Assembly (NCBI GenBank): GCA_903832665.1
Contig: CAILCG010000026.1
Location: forward strand, 92,988-156,987
Origin: an uncultured Methanomicrobiales archaeon
Lineage (GTDB): Archaea > Halobacteriota > Methanomicrobia > Methanomicrobiales > Methanospirillaceae
DNA length: 64,000 bases
Reading direction: 5' to 3'
In this document: positions 17,273 through 26,341 of the stretch, piece by piece
How positions within the stretch are numbered: the first letter of the stretch is position 1
Layout: each line of letters begins with the position of its first letter
Position numbers and translations under genes: made by a program
The notes under the pieces: model-generated
What the model was told of the DNA's origin: nothing
Database searches by the model: none
The model's input: the letters and a program-made list of their open reading frames with translations, nothing else

Positions 17273-17391
17273 CCGCACCCGTGTCATAAGAGAGGACTGG
17301 AAGTCATGGCTCATTAAAGTATGGGTCATCCAGAAGAAGTACGGCAAAACGATCGCGTTTATTGGCACTGCGTACGTACATTCCGGAGATA

Positions 17392-18198
17392 ATGGGACTC
17401 AGGGACCAGTTGCGGGGGATTATTCCGGATCGGGAACTTCGTGGGATCTCCGATCATTTCGAAGTGATTGGGGATATTGCAATCATTTCCATCCCGCCGG
17501 AACTTTCTGCCTATAAACCAGACATAGCCCGGGTGATCGTCTCCCGTCGCAGGAATATCTCTACCGTGCTCAATAAGGTAGCCAAGGTTTCCGGAGACGG
17601 GAGAACTGCTGCGTATGAAATCCTTACGGGTACAACAATGGAGACCCTGCACCGAGAATTTGGTTTTGCGTACCGCTTCGATGTGAGCAAGGTCTTTTTC
17701 AATACCCGGCTGGCGAGTGAACGGAAGCGGATCGCTGACCAGACTGAAAGCGGCGAGAGGGTGTATGTACCGTTCTGCGGAGTCGGACCATTCGCTATTC
17801 CCGTGGCAGCCAGAGGGGCACACGTGGTAGCGGTTGAACAGAATCCTGACGCGTTTCCCTATCTTGAGGAAAATATCGGTCTCAATAAGGTGAAACAGAA
17901 TATCATCGCTATCCAGGGGGATGCGTTCGATACCGGCCAGCTCCCGCACCGGCTGTTTGACCGGATCATAGCTCCGGCACCGTACGGCCTGGACAGGATT
18001 TTTGATATCCTCTCACCCCTTGTTGTGAAAAATGGAATGATGCATTTCTACACATTTAAAACCCGGAATGAGATTCCGGCACTGATGGAAGAATACGCAC
18101 AGAAAGGGTTTGATGTCACATGGTACAGCCCGTGCGGAAATGTAGCACCCGGCGTGAGCCGCTGGGTCTTCGATCTGGTTCACACTTCCCGGCCATAA
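17392..18198 (+). CDS. trm5: Trm5-type tRNA (guanine37-N1) methyltransferase family
   Basis: A 268-residue protein of the Met-10+/Trm5 family. The small D2 domain leads ('FEVIGDIAIISIP' near 30), followed by the Rossmann methyltransferase with 'RVYVPFCGVGPFAIPVA' (motif I), 'VAVEQNPDAFPYL' and 'IAPAPYG' in the motif IV position where Trm5 has NPP. Archaeal members make m1G37 or act in wyosine synthesis (Taw22 branch); the two cannot be separated by eye. The ATG at 17392 has a close GGAG; a TTG at 17362 would add ten residues. Its 3' end overlaps the convergent methyltransferase by 19 nt. Confidence 0.82.
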   Translation: MGLRDQLRGIIPDRELRGISDHFEVIGDIAIISIPPELSAYKPDIARVIVSRRRNISTVLNKVAKVSGDGRTAAYEILTGTTMETLHREFGFAYRFDVSKVFFNTRLASERKRIADQTESGERVYVPFCGVGPFAIPVAARGAHVVAVEQNPDAFPYLEENIGLNKVKQNIIAIQGDAFDTGQLPHRLFDRIIAPAPYGLDRIFDILSPLVVKNGMMHFYTFKTRNEIPALMEEYAQKGFDVTWYSPCGNVAPGVSRWVFDLVHTSRP

Positions 18199-19252
18199 TG
18201 CAGGGTGAAGAGGCCCATATACTCATCCTCATAGCAGGCAGTGTCGCTCCTGAGGGAAAAATCAGGCCCCAGTACTGTCCTGAATAGATCATGCCACTGG
18301 GTCCGGAGCATGTGGTAATCGGTCCTCTCTCCCCGCGGCTCTGTCAGGATTGAGATTACCTCGGTCATGAGAAAGGAATCCACACAATCGGTAGCTTCGC
18401 CGGAAGGTACGTCCTGGTCAAAAGCAAAGGCAATCATCCGGCCATAGGACTGGTACACGGATAATGCAAGATCCGGTGAATACAATCCGGGTGTATCATT
18501 ATTTGCATCCATCTCAAAAAGGACGAAATGATCGATCCACGGTCTGAGCCGGGCAAGATGAATCCGTTTGTCTTCGACGGGCATATGATGATAGGCAAGC
18601 GAGGAAAAAACGATATCGTAATGCTGGCGAATGCCAGCAGAGCAGTCCTGGATACGTGCATTCTCCGTAGTGATGGGGATGCCGGGGAAGGCATCAGAGA
18701 CTTTTTTTTTGCAAGTTCAATCATGGCGGGAGACGGGTCCACGAGATGTATTTCTGAAATCCGGTTTGCCTTCCCGGTCTCAACCAGACCAGAAAGGAAC
18801 ATCACCGTAAGGCCCCCGTCCCCGCATCCGATATCCATAATGCGCACGGGGGTACCAAATGAGGGGAGGGAATGGGTGCACTGGTGCACAAGTTGCTTCC
18901 GGATCTTTTTCATCATTGGCACATGGGAGAAATGAACAAAAGGCCGGCGATCTTCGAACACGACAACCGGTTTTATCATTTTTCCCTGGTGCCGCTGCAA
19001 AAAGCCCAGGAGAAACGCCGATGTGGACATGCCCGCCTCTTCTCGTTTCGCACCCGCCTCGAGCCATTCGATTCCGGGGCGATCCTCTCCCCGGGCTGCA
19101 AGCAGGGTGCCGATGTAAAAACAAAATGCCGGGAACAGGTTTCTGCGGATTTTTGGTTCGTATATCGCTGGACTGGCACCATTCTGTGCAATCTCTTTGG
19201 CATACTGGGCCCAATGGAATTTTTCCTGTGCTGAGAGAAAAACATGAATCAC
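18180..19252 (-). pseudogene. Class I SAM methyltransferase, frameshifted
   Basis: Two overlapping frames make one protein of about 357 residues. The first carries an N-terminal helical domain and motif I 'RIMDIGCGDGGLTVMF' plus 'EIHLVDPSPAMIELAKKK'. At the run of nine T at 18702-18710 (nine A on the coding strand) the frame is lost. Shifting by one restores 'VSDAFPGIPITTENARI', 'HYDIVFSSLAYHHMP' and then the rest to the stop at 18180. Ten A residues would make the gene whole. It may be a sequencing error, a young pseudogene, or a gene expressed by slippage on the A-run. The substrate is unknown. Confidence 0.75.
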
Positions 19253-19305
19253 TACCCTGCTTTCCGGTTATTTAGTCAGCTTGTTGGTCGTTACAGGCAA
19301 AAATT

Positions 19306-19470
19306 ATGACGGATATTATGATCAATAAGGTTACCGCTCAGGTATTCACTGAAAGTGAAGAGGGAAAAAGAGCAGTTGAACGGTGTTTCCCTCACTATGC
19401 AGATGAGCGGGTGACTGAATCCGGAATTACATCCCCTCATTTACAACATCCCGTCTTCCTCATCGTATGA
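19306..19470 (+). CDS. Possible small protein, 54 residues
   Basis: A short open frame in the gap between two minus-strand genes, starting at an ATG with another ATG 12 nt in. The product is mixed, mildly acidic, and resembles no family I know ('KVTAQVFTESEEGKRAVERC'). It could be the beginning of a decayed gene. The surrounding 260 bases hold nothing else. Confidence 0.3.
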   Translation: MTDIMINKVTAQVFTESEEGKRAVERCFPHYADERVTESGITSPHLQHPVFLIV

Positions 19471-19512
19471 CCGTGTGTGCGAAGAGGATTACCCGTTAGG
19501 GGTCCGGACCTT

Positions 19513-20025
19513 TCATTTCAGGGTATGGACTTCAGCCTTCTCTTTATGATAGAGCAGGTACAAGGCTGCAAGGACAACCGGGAAGAGGAGATCTATCCAT
19601 AATACCGCCCCGAGATTGTTGGGAGAAGCATCTCCGTGTGCAATAAACTCGTACACATGGCCGAGACCCGCTCCAAACAGGAACAGCCCTCCTCCAATGA
19701 TCGTTGCTAGCCAGAAATGATCCCGGAACTTCAGGCACAGGATACCAACGATACCGATCGATGCGTCCCAGATCCCCACTTCACGCTGGAAGGGACTGCC
19801 GGCGGCCCACCCGATGGACTCGGCTACCCGGTCAGAGAAGAGCAGGTGGCCGATTCCCCCCCAGAGCAGGGACAGACCGAGCCCGCATACGAGCTGCCAC
19901 ATCAGGATAATTTCGAGTTTCCGGTGAGTGTCAGCGGTTTTTTTCTCCCGGGTTATATGTACCACGGCAACCAGTACCCCAAGAAGCGGAAAGAGGAGCG
20001 ACCAGAGGATTTCCATAAGACTCAT
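19513..20025 (-). CDS. DUF6790-like membrane protein
   Basis: A 170-residue protein with four or five transmembrane helices and conserved-looking features 'WGGIGHLLFSDRVAESIGW' and 'LGHVYEF', as in the DUF6790 group of small archaeal and bacterial membrane proteins. The function of the group is unknown. It has its own start 36 nt from a TATA-poor upstream region and is separated from the YaaH-like gene by about 95 nt. Confidence 0.65.
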   Translation of the reverse strand: MSLMEILWSLLFPLLGVLVAVVHITREKKTADTHRKLEIILMWQLVCGLGLSLLWGGIGHLLFSDRVAESIGWAAGSPFQREVGIWDASIGIVGILCLKFRDHFWLATIIGGGLFLFGAGLGHVYEFIAHGDASPNNLGAVLWIDLLFPVVLAALYLLYHKEKAEVHTLK

Positions 20026-20119
20026 ACGTTGGATCTTGGGCTGGAAGATAAATAAGACCTGTTAATCGTGAGGGCTATAGCCTACAAGTGTCAAATCAGC
20101 GGATTTGTTAAAAAAAGAG

Positions 20120-20650
20120 TTATACCGGAAGGACCCGGCTGCCATAAACCTCGTTGATGACCTGCCCGACACCCATATACAGGGCGAGCAGTCCTGCGAC
20201 AAGACCGGAGAATCCACCGAGATGAAGGATAAGGGAACTGCCGGTGAGTTGCGCTGCGACCAGCAAAACTGCCAGGACAAAGACCATAAAGAGAGTGAAC
20301 GCCAGTAAGCGGTGCATTTTTAATGTGCAGATGAACAAGCCGAAGATAAGGAGAGACCAGACTGCAAGGAATGCTGCGAGATCCACCGGACCGGGCGCCT
20401 TTGTTAGACCCAGTGCAGGGAGCACCAGAATCGTGGCAAAGGAGATCCAGAAAAATCCGAAACTGCCAAATGTAAGCATGCCAAACGTGTTGTTCTTCTT
20501 CCATTCCATCAATCCGACAATAACCTGGGCGAGGCCGCCGTAAAAGATCGCCATTGCAAGAATGGGACTTCCAAGGGGGGTGAACCCGGCATTGTGAAGG
20601 CTGAGTAAGATCGTAGTCAGTCCGAATGCGCACAGTCCCAGGGGGGCCGG
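20120..20650 (-). CDS. GPR1/FUN34/YaaH (SatP) transporter lacking a start codon
   Basis: The open frame encodes about 176 residues with six transmembrane helices. The family signature 'PAPLGLCAFGLTT' stands at its very beginning, directly after a TAA in the same frame, so no ATG, GTG or TTG is available; the first in-frame ATG (20554) would delete helix 1. The family usually reads N-P-A-P-L-G, and one extra C at 20649-20650 would restore 'INPAPLGL', though still without a canonical start upstream. YaaH/SatP proteins take up acetate or succinate. The overlap with the HTH gene end suggests a transcript from the 21.3 kb promoter. Confidence 0.7.
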   Translation of the reverse strand, partial: PAPLGLCAFGLTTILLSLHNAGFTPLGSPILAMAIFYGGLAQVIVGLMEWKKNNTFGMLTFGSFGFFWISFATILVLPALGLTKAPGPVDLAAFLAVWSLLIFGLFICTLKMHRLLAFTLFMVFVLAVLLVAAQLTGSSLILHLGGFSGLVAGLLALYMGVGQVINEVYGSRVLPV

Positions 20651-20654
20651 TTAA

Positions 20655-20879
20655 TTAATCCTCAAACTGGGGAGAGTCATCGCCATGGCCACCCCGAATA
20701 AATATTTTTTCAACCGGGACTCCAAAAAAATCCGAGATCCGGAATGCCAGTTCAAGGGAGGGATCGCATTTTCCTTTTTCAATGGCAAGGATCGTCTGTC
20801 GTGTTACCGCCAGTTTGTCAGCCAGGGCTTCCTGCGTGAGATCGTGTAACGCCCGGTAGACTTTGATGCGATTCTTCAT
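20655..20879 (-). CDS. Xre-family HTH regulator
   Basis: A 74-residue single-domain regulator. The helix-turn-helix is textbook: '[20 protein letters not shown]', then '[20 protein letters not shown]' and the 'VEKIF' end, as in small archaeal YgzD/Xre proteins. It lies between a small membrane protein gene upstream and the YaaH-like gene downstream, all on one strand. Such HTH/membrane-protein pairs are common in archaea. It may bind the inverted repeat at 21339-21365. Confidence 0.85.
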   Translation of the reverse strand: MKNRIKVYRALHDLTQEALADKLAVTRQTILAIEKGKCDPSLELAFRISDFFGVPVEKIFIRGGHGDDSPQFED

Positions 20880-20978
20880 TCAGCCCTGAACCTCATAGTT
20901 TTGACAATTATGGGACATGGCGGCAAACGGTTAGGATGGAATTGTTTTACGTCGAATCTTCTCTACGATTCCGTCCAT

Positions 20979-21278
20979 TCACAGGGCATAGAAGACAATG
21001 ATTGCAAAGGTCATGACCACAATAACCCCGCTCCAGAGCGCCGGATTATTGATCGCGTGGGAATGCCGCTCGTGTATTACTACGGGATACATCAGGGAAA
21101 AACCTGTATACACCCCGATGTAGATGAGAATATCCGGCAAAAACCTGCTTTCGGGAATAGCAAGGATATTTTTTAATACAATCACCAGGGCAAACAGGCA
21201 GGCTGCAGCAGTCAGGGCAAAACGTATCCTTCCATCCCCAAGGCTGTGAGGCAATACCGGGATCCTTTTCACGTTCAT
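20979..21278 (-). CDS. Small membrane protein, possibly DUF2178-like
   Basis: A 99-residue protein with three hydrophobic helices ('FALTAAACLFALVIVLKNIL', a middle helix with 'YIGVYTGFSLMYP', and a C-terminal 'VIVVMTFAIIVFYAL'). Its position next to an Xre regulator is typical of DUF2178 membrane proteins, which is the basis of the tentative name. Function unknown. Confidence 0.6.
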   Translation of the reverse strand: MNVKRIPVLPHSLGDGRIRFALTAAACLFALVIVLKNILAIPESRFLPDILIYIGVYTGFSLMYPVVIHERHSHAINNPALWSGVIVVMTFAIIVFYAL

Positions 21279-21338
21279 CGGTAAACGGGTGAACAGATGA
21301 CGACCAAGTTCTTTTTATCATGCTCGTATAACTCCATC

Positions 21339-21365
21339 AAAGGATAAAAAAGTAAATTATCCTTT
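21339..21365. promoter_or_regulatory. Operator-like inverted repeat
   Basis: Perfect 9-bp arms AAAGGATAA and TTATCCTTT, spaced by 9 nt, lie between the divergent membrane-protein/HTH genes and the AguB-AguA gene. A further AAAGGAT half-site is at 21414-21420. The leftward start at 21278 is about 60 nt away. It may be the binding site of the HTH protein at 20655. Confidence 0.45.
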
Positions 21366-21542
21366 ACATTTTAAAAAGTACCTTTAACTTTTTGGAATAT
21401 ATATTTTACCAATAAAGGATTTTTGCTATTCTTGCAGAACCAACAAAAACGCGGAAGCGCCGAGTCTCATCTGCAATTCAGGTACAACCGGGAATTGGAT
21501 AGCATGATATCCCAGTAAAAAAAACCGTATACTACGAACCAT

Positions 21543-23465
21543 ATGCCGCAGGGACCAGTGATTATCGGACTTATCCAGATGGCTGTCGGGAATGACCCGG
21601 ATGCGATGCTGAAAAAAGCGCAGGACAAGGTAGAGCAGGCAGCAAAAGCAGGTGCAAACATTGTCTGCCTCCCGGAACTGTTCAAAAACCGTTATTTTCC
21701 CCAGCATATGGGGGTCGATATTTCGGCATTTGCAGAAACGGTCCCCGGGAAATCAACCCAGATTTTTTCAGATATTGCCAGGGCCCATCAGATCGTTATC
21801 ATTGTCCCGCTGTTAGAGAAAACACCGGAAGGGAAGATCTATAATTCCGCGGTTGCGATCGATGCAGATGGCACCGTTTCGGCTCCGTACCATAAAGTAC
21901 ATATTCCCCAGGATCCCGGTTTCTTTGAGAAAGGATATTTCTATCCCGGTGAGGGTTACCGGATTTTTGATACCCGGTACGGGCGTATTGCGGTCCTCAT
22001 CTGTTTTGACCAGTGGTTCCCTGAGGCTGCAAGGTGTGTTGCCCTTGAGGGTGCAGAGATCATCTTTTACCCCACGGCAATCGGGCACCCGGGAGGGGAA
22101 GAGCCGGTTGAAGGGGACTGGCAGGAGGCATGGGAGCTGATTCAGCGGAGTCATGCTGTAGCAAACTGTGTCCACATCGCTGCGGTGAACAGGGTTGGCC
22201 CGGAAGAGGCCTGCCGGTTCTTCGGGGGATCATTTGTATGCGATGCATTTGGCAAGATCCTGTCAAAATCCGGAAACAGTGAAGAGAACCTCATTGTATC
22301 CGTTGATCTCTCCATGAATACCTCTGTCCAGGAATCCTGGGGCTTTTTCAGGAACCGCCGCCCGGATACCTATGGGCGGATAGGCGTTGTTTTTCCCGGG
22401 GAAAGTGGTGCATTTCCCTCATTACGGAAAGAAGACACTCCAAGGAACCGCGGATTCCACATGCCGGCTGAATGGGAGCCTCATGATGCAGTCTGGCTCT
22501 CGTGGCCGCACAATCCCCATACATTTCCCCACCTTGAAGCCGTTGAAGAAGTATATTATGAGTTCATCCGGGCGGTCCATACCTCAGAAAGGGTCGAACT
22601 CTTTGTACCTTCAGCAGTAATCCACCGCAAGGTCAGGGCCCGGCTCAGGGAGTCCGGTGTAGATCTCTCCCGGATTAATCTCCATACCAGTGAATATTCT
22701 GACGTCTGGATCCGGGATTACGGGCCGACATTCCTTGTCAACCGCAGCCTGAAAAAGATCGCCATTGTCCACTGGGACTTCAATGCATGGGGGGGAAAAT
22801 ATGAAGACCAAATCCAGGACGGCAGGATCCCTCTCGCAATCAATCGCAGGCTTTGCCTGCCCTTGTTCAGCCCGGGCATGGTGCTGGAGGGGGGCTCAAT
22901 CGATGTAAATGGCAAGGGAACCATGCTGACAACCCGGGCATGTCTCCTGAATCCCAACCGGAACCCCGATCTCTCTGCCGATCAGATTGAAGAAAGGCTC
23001 AAAGAGTATCTCGGGATCGAGAAGGTGATCTGGTTAAACGAGGGAGTTGTCGGGGACGATACCGACGGGCACATTGACGATATCGCACGGTTCGTCGGCC
23101 CGTCAACGGTTGTCTGCGCCTATGAAAGAGACATTGCGGATGCAAATTACCCTGCCCTGCATGACAATTACGAGATACTCCGGCAATCCTGCGACCAGAG
23201 CCAGAAACCTCTCACGATTATTAAACTCCCGATGCCTGCTCCGGTGATCGATGGCGATGAACGTTACCCGGCAAGTTATACGAATTTCTATATCGGAAAC
23301 TCAGTGGTGATCGTTCCGGTGTTCAAGGATTCACACGATGCTGAAGCACTGCGGATCATAAAGGAACTCTTCCCGGACCGGGAAGTAATTGGCATCAATG
23401 CCCGGGCCATGGTAGAAGGATTCGGTACCTTTCACTGCGGGACACAGCAGCAGCCCAGGTTATAA
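21543..23465 (+). CDS. Fused N-carbamoylputrescine amidase-agmatine deiminase
   Basis: A 640-residue two-domain enzyme. Residues 1-290 are a nitrilase-superfamily AguB: catalytic Glu45 ('CLPELF'), Lys118 ('YHKVHIP') and Cys154 ('LICFDQWFPE'), with the AguB-type 'YNSAVAIDADG'. After a short linker, residues 303-640 are AguA: 'DVWIRDYGPTF', 'DDTDGHIDDIARFV' and the C-terminal 'HCGTQQQP' with nucleophile Cys632. AguA turns agmatine into N-carbamoylputrescine and ammonia; AguB splits that to putrescine, CO2 and ammonia. Having both in one chain, in reverse pathway order, is unusual. Both triads look intact. It is monocistronic. Confidence 0.92.
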   Translation: MPQGPVIIGLIQMAVGNDPDAMLKKAQDKVEQAAKAGANIVCLPELFKNRYFPQHMGVDISAFAETVPGKSTQIFSDIARAHQIVIIVPLLEKTPEGKIYNSAVAIDADGTVSAPYHKVHIPQDPGFFEKGYFYPGEGYRIFDTRYGRIAVLICFDQWFPEAARCVALEGAEIIFYPTAIGHPGGEEPVEGDWQEAWELIQRSHAVANCVHIAAVNRVGPEEACRFFGGSFVCDAFGKILSKSGNSEENLIVSVDLSMNTSVQESWGFFRNRRPDTYGRIGVVFPGESGAFPSLRKEDTPRNRGFHMPAEWEPHDAVWLSWPHNPHTFPHLEAVEEVYYEFIRAVHTSERVELFVPSAVIHRKVRARLRESGVDLSRINLHTSEYSDVWIRDYGPTFLVNRSLKKIAIVHWDFNAWGGKYEDQIQDGRIPLAINRRLCLPLFSPGMVLEGGSIDVNGKGTMLTTRACLLNPNRNPDLSADQIEERLKEYLGIEKVIWLNEGVVGDDTDGHIDDIARFVGPSTVVCAYERDIADANYPALHDNYEILRQSCDQSQKPLTIIKLPMPAPVIDGDERYPASYTNFYIGNSVVIVPVFKDSHDAEALRIIKELFPDREVIGINARAMVEGFGTFHCGTQQQPRL

Positions 23466-23502
23466 TCCATAAGGAATATCCCCGGAAAAAAGATTTATGG
23501 GG

Positions 23503-24297
23503 TTATTCCCCGCGCTGTTTTTTCATATCCTCAAGGGACAGGGAAGGATTTTTGTATCGCCCACGGGATGCAGTCTTTGATCCCATCTGGATCGCTGCAA
23601 CCGGACAGAGATGCATACAGGCAAGGCAGAGTTCACAATGGTGCAACCAGGATGGCTTTTCATTCACCATTGCAATGTTCTGCACCGGACACACCCGAGA
23701 ACAAGTCCCACAGGATGTGCATTTTTCATCGGCAACGAAATCCTTGTCCATCCCCTGCACATTTTTAATAAATCCCTTGTACAGGAAATGTTTGAGCAGG
23801 GACGTGAAGGGGGATATCCCGGGTCGTACCATAAGCCCGGTATCAATAATTGTGGCGATCTCAACAAGGCGTTCATGGGCCAATGCGAGAATTTCTTCTT
23901 TTTTCTTTCCCTGCGGGGGATCATAGAGCGGGACGAAGTTACCCGGCATCCGGACCGTAAAGGCCGCATCAGGTTGCCTGCCGCGGTGTTTCTGTAAAAT
24001 GCTATCCATCTGGTGCAGAGCAGACCCGCCCATGCCGCCCATAGTAAGGACCACAAAGCAGTAACCAGTACTGCGAATATCAAGTCGTTCTGCGAATGCA
24101 GCAACGATTGAGGGAAGTCCGAGATCATAGACCGGACAAATTATGCCGACCTGATCTGCATCGGGAACAATCTCTGCCGGGGATCCTGCGAGAGAGGGGA
24201 TCGACACCAGTTGGCAGTCCCCGAGACGTGCACCTATGGTTTTTGCGGCAGCGAGAGAGTTTCCCGTCCCGGTAAAATAATAAATTATCGTTTTCAT
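23503..24297 (-). CDS. EFR1-family flavodoxin-ferredoxin fusion
   Basis: A 264-residue redox protein. The N-terminal flavodoxin-like domain starts 'IIYYFTGTGNSLAAAK', the FMN-phosphate loop. The C-terminus is a two-cluster ferredoxin with 'CTSCGTCSRVCPV' and 'CELCLACMHLCPV', fit for two [4Fe-4S] clusters. EFR1 proteins are common in methanogens and anaerobes and move low-potential electrons to unknown partners. I prefer the ATG at 24297; an in-frame start at 24354 adds 19 residues that are not family-like. It converges on the AguB-AguA gene. Confidence 0.85.
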   Translation of the reverse strand: MKTIIYYFTGTGNSLAAAKTIGARLGDCQLVSIPSLAGSPAEIVPDADQVGIICPVYDLGLPSIVAAFAERLDIRSTGYCFVVLTMGGMGGSALHQMDSILQKHRGRQPDAAFTVRMPGNFVPLYDPPQGKKKEEILALAHERLVEIATIIDTGLMVRPGISPFTSLLKHFLYKGFIKNVQGMDKDFVADEKCTSCGTCSRVCPVQNIAMVNEKPSWLHHCELCLACMHLCPVAAIQMGSKTASRGRYKNPSLSLEDMKKQRGE

Positions 24298-24444
24298 GGC
24301 CGGTTTTCCCATTTTTTTGATAAATTCCTTCCAGTTATTGGATTTTGAGAACAAAAAAGTTCGTTATTGAATTTTATTATGCTCAAAACAGGGAAAGATT
24401 GTGCCGTTCCATAAAAAATAGAATTACCGTTTATTCAGGAAACC

Positions 24445-25401
24445 TTAAAATCCAGGAGGTGGGGGTGATGTATGCTCACTATCGGTCGGACCTGTCGGAA
24501 CCAGGCTCACCGAACTTTTTGGAATATGCGTTTCAAGCGACACCTTGATCCGGTTGATAATATCCTGTACTTCGCCCATCTTCTTCTCACCATCAAACTC
24601 TAAGAATATCTCGATATACACATTGCTTCCCGATCGCCGTGAACGGACGCCGTGCAGAGCAGTGTAATCATTGAAGAAGAGGGCGAGATGGCGGACGATG
24701 ACCATCTGGAGTTCTTCATCCAGCGTCTTGTCAAGCAGGTCAGGCAGGGAGATTGTGATCACCCGGTACCCCGAGAACAGGAGGAACCCGGCAATCACGA
24801 AAGAAGCGAGTGGATCGATGTAGAGTGACCAGCTGAAGCCGGAGAGTTCAAGAGTAGCAATAAGGGAAACAAGAACAGTGAAATCAGAGAATGCCTTTGT
24901 ACGGAACAACTTCCACTGCGAATCCATGATGGGTGACGGTTCTCTCTGGTTGAAGCGGTAATTCTTCAACCAGAGATAGGAGTTCATGCTCACGCCAATC
25001 ACCATCAGAACGATACCCAGCAATACCCCCTCATGAACAAGCTCTCCCGGAACAGCAATCCGGTACAGGGCAACTGCAAAGACAATCAATAACGAGATGA
25101 TCATCACACCGCCCGTGATGACCGAAGTGATCGTCTCCATCTTACCCATGCCATAATCGTATGACCCGGCGCCACCTTTTGCCATCTTGCGTATCGTGAG
25201 ATAGGCAAGGAACGTTGCAATGATCTCGTTGCCGCATTTCACCGCATCAGCAAACAGAACAATCGATCCCGAAAGGATTGCAGCTGCGATGTCCGGAATC
25301 CACAGGATGAAATCGATAATCAGGCTTGTCAGGACGGTCCGTTGTTTGGCGGCATAGGAACCCGGGCCTCCTCCGACATCGAAAGATTCTGCATGCGACA
25401 T
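24445..25401 (-). CDS. CDF-family transporter with atypical metal sites
   Basis: A 318-residue cation diffusion facilitator with six membrane helices and a cytoplasmic ferredoxin-like C-terminal domain ('LHGVRSRRSGSNVYIEIFLE'). The fold is clear, but the metal site normally formed by HxxxD or DxxxD pairs in helices 2 and 5 is changed: helix 2 reads 'FADAVKCGNEI' and helix 5 'KAFSDF', so Lys takes the place of His in both. This may alter the transported ion or make it a non-transporting member. The tail ends in a Pro-rich stretch. Monocistronic. Confidence 0.78.
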   Translation of the reverse strand: MSHAESFDVGGGPGSYAAKQRTVLTSLIIDFILWIPDIAAAILSGSIVLFADAVKCGNEIIATFLAYLTIRKMAKGGAGSYDYGMGKMETITSVITGGVMIISLLIVFAVALYRIAVPGELVHEGVLLGIVLMVIGVSMNSYLWLKNYRFNQREPSPIMDSQWKLFRTKAFSDFTVLVSLIATLELSGFSWSLYIDPLASFVIAGFLLFSGYRVITISLPDLLDKTLDEELQMVIVRHLALFFNDYTALHGVRSRRSGSNVYIEIFLEFDGEKKMGEVQDIINRIKVSLETHIPKSSVSLVPTGPTDSEHTSPPPPGF

Positions 25402-25615
25402 GGATTTACATTTCCATTTGGGATTTCATGGGCTAAAAAGACCTCGGAATTCATCCGGAAGGAAATTTTTTTTCTATCCTGAAAAAAAGAAATAAAATGA
25501 GTTTTTAAAAACCCCGGGAGGAAAAAATTTAAAGATTCCCCGGCAATAAAGTTGAGCATTTTTTTAACAATACCCGATGCTGATTTCTCAACTGAACCGA
25601 TGAAAAGGCTTACTC

Positions 25616-26218
25616 ATGGACAACGACCAGATCAACTATCTCAGGCACCGTTTGGAGAGGTATGAGAAGAGCATTCAGGAGACTGATGAGCATTTCGATC
25701 AGCTGGAGTGTTTTGGAAGATACCGCGCCTGCTCCCCGTTTTTTGAAAAAAGCGGTATATCTCTCCTTATCGATGCACTGAAATCAGAGTGTGACGAATG
25801 TGACATATTCTGGCAGGAATTCGACAGGATCAACGAAGAACTCACTTCATTTGAAACCCGCAAAGGCCACGTTTACCGGGATCTGCTGTATGCGGATCTC
25901 AAAAGTTATGTGGCCGCATACCATTCTGCACTCTGTTGTGCGGACATTTCTCTCCTCTCCATCGAACGCGATCACGATCCGTTCAAAAGAGAGGAGATTC
26001 GGGTATTGCTTGCAGAGTTACAGAAAGACCATGATACCCGGGAAATTGAGATCTTCGTAACATCACTGGACAGACAATTTTTGCAGATGGCAGAACCAGC
26101 AAAAGGCTCATCTTCAAAAAAATCCCTGGCACCAGGATGTGCGGATCGTATGTCCAGTATCGTCAGAGACGACCACTCACTGATTGGTGGGGAAAATGAA
26201 CAGGCGCGCCGGGCCTGA
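25616..26218 (+). CDS. Coiled-coil protein of unknown function
   Basis: A 200-residue soluble, acidic, mostly helical protein. Residues 5-35 and 60-90 have heptad-like patterns; five Cys residues occur between 30 and 110 ('ECDECDIF', 'ALCCADIS'). The last 40 residues are polar and probably disordered. No known family is apparent. The ATG follows a GGCTTACTC leader with weak ribosome-binding signal. Confidence 0.6.
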   Translation: MDNDQINYLRHRLERYEKSIQETDEHFDQLECFGRYRACSPFFEKSGISLLIDALKSECDECDIFWQEFDRINEELTSFETRKGHVYRDLLYADLKSYVAAYHSALCCADISLLSIERDHDPFKREEIRVLLAELQKDHDTREIEIFVTSLDRQFLQMAEPAKGSSSKKSLAPGCADRMSSIVRDDHSLIGGENEQARRA

Positions 26219-26341
26219 TATTTCCGGTTAATGTTACCTGATATTATTTTTCAGCAAATGTCACGCCCGGTAAAATCTCGTTGAGATCTACCAGGTTAAA
26301 TCAAAAAAAAAATTATGTCCGGATCCAGATGCCGGAATATT

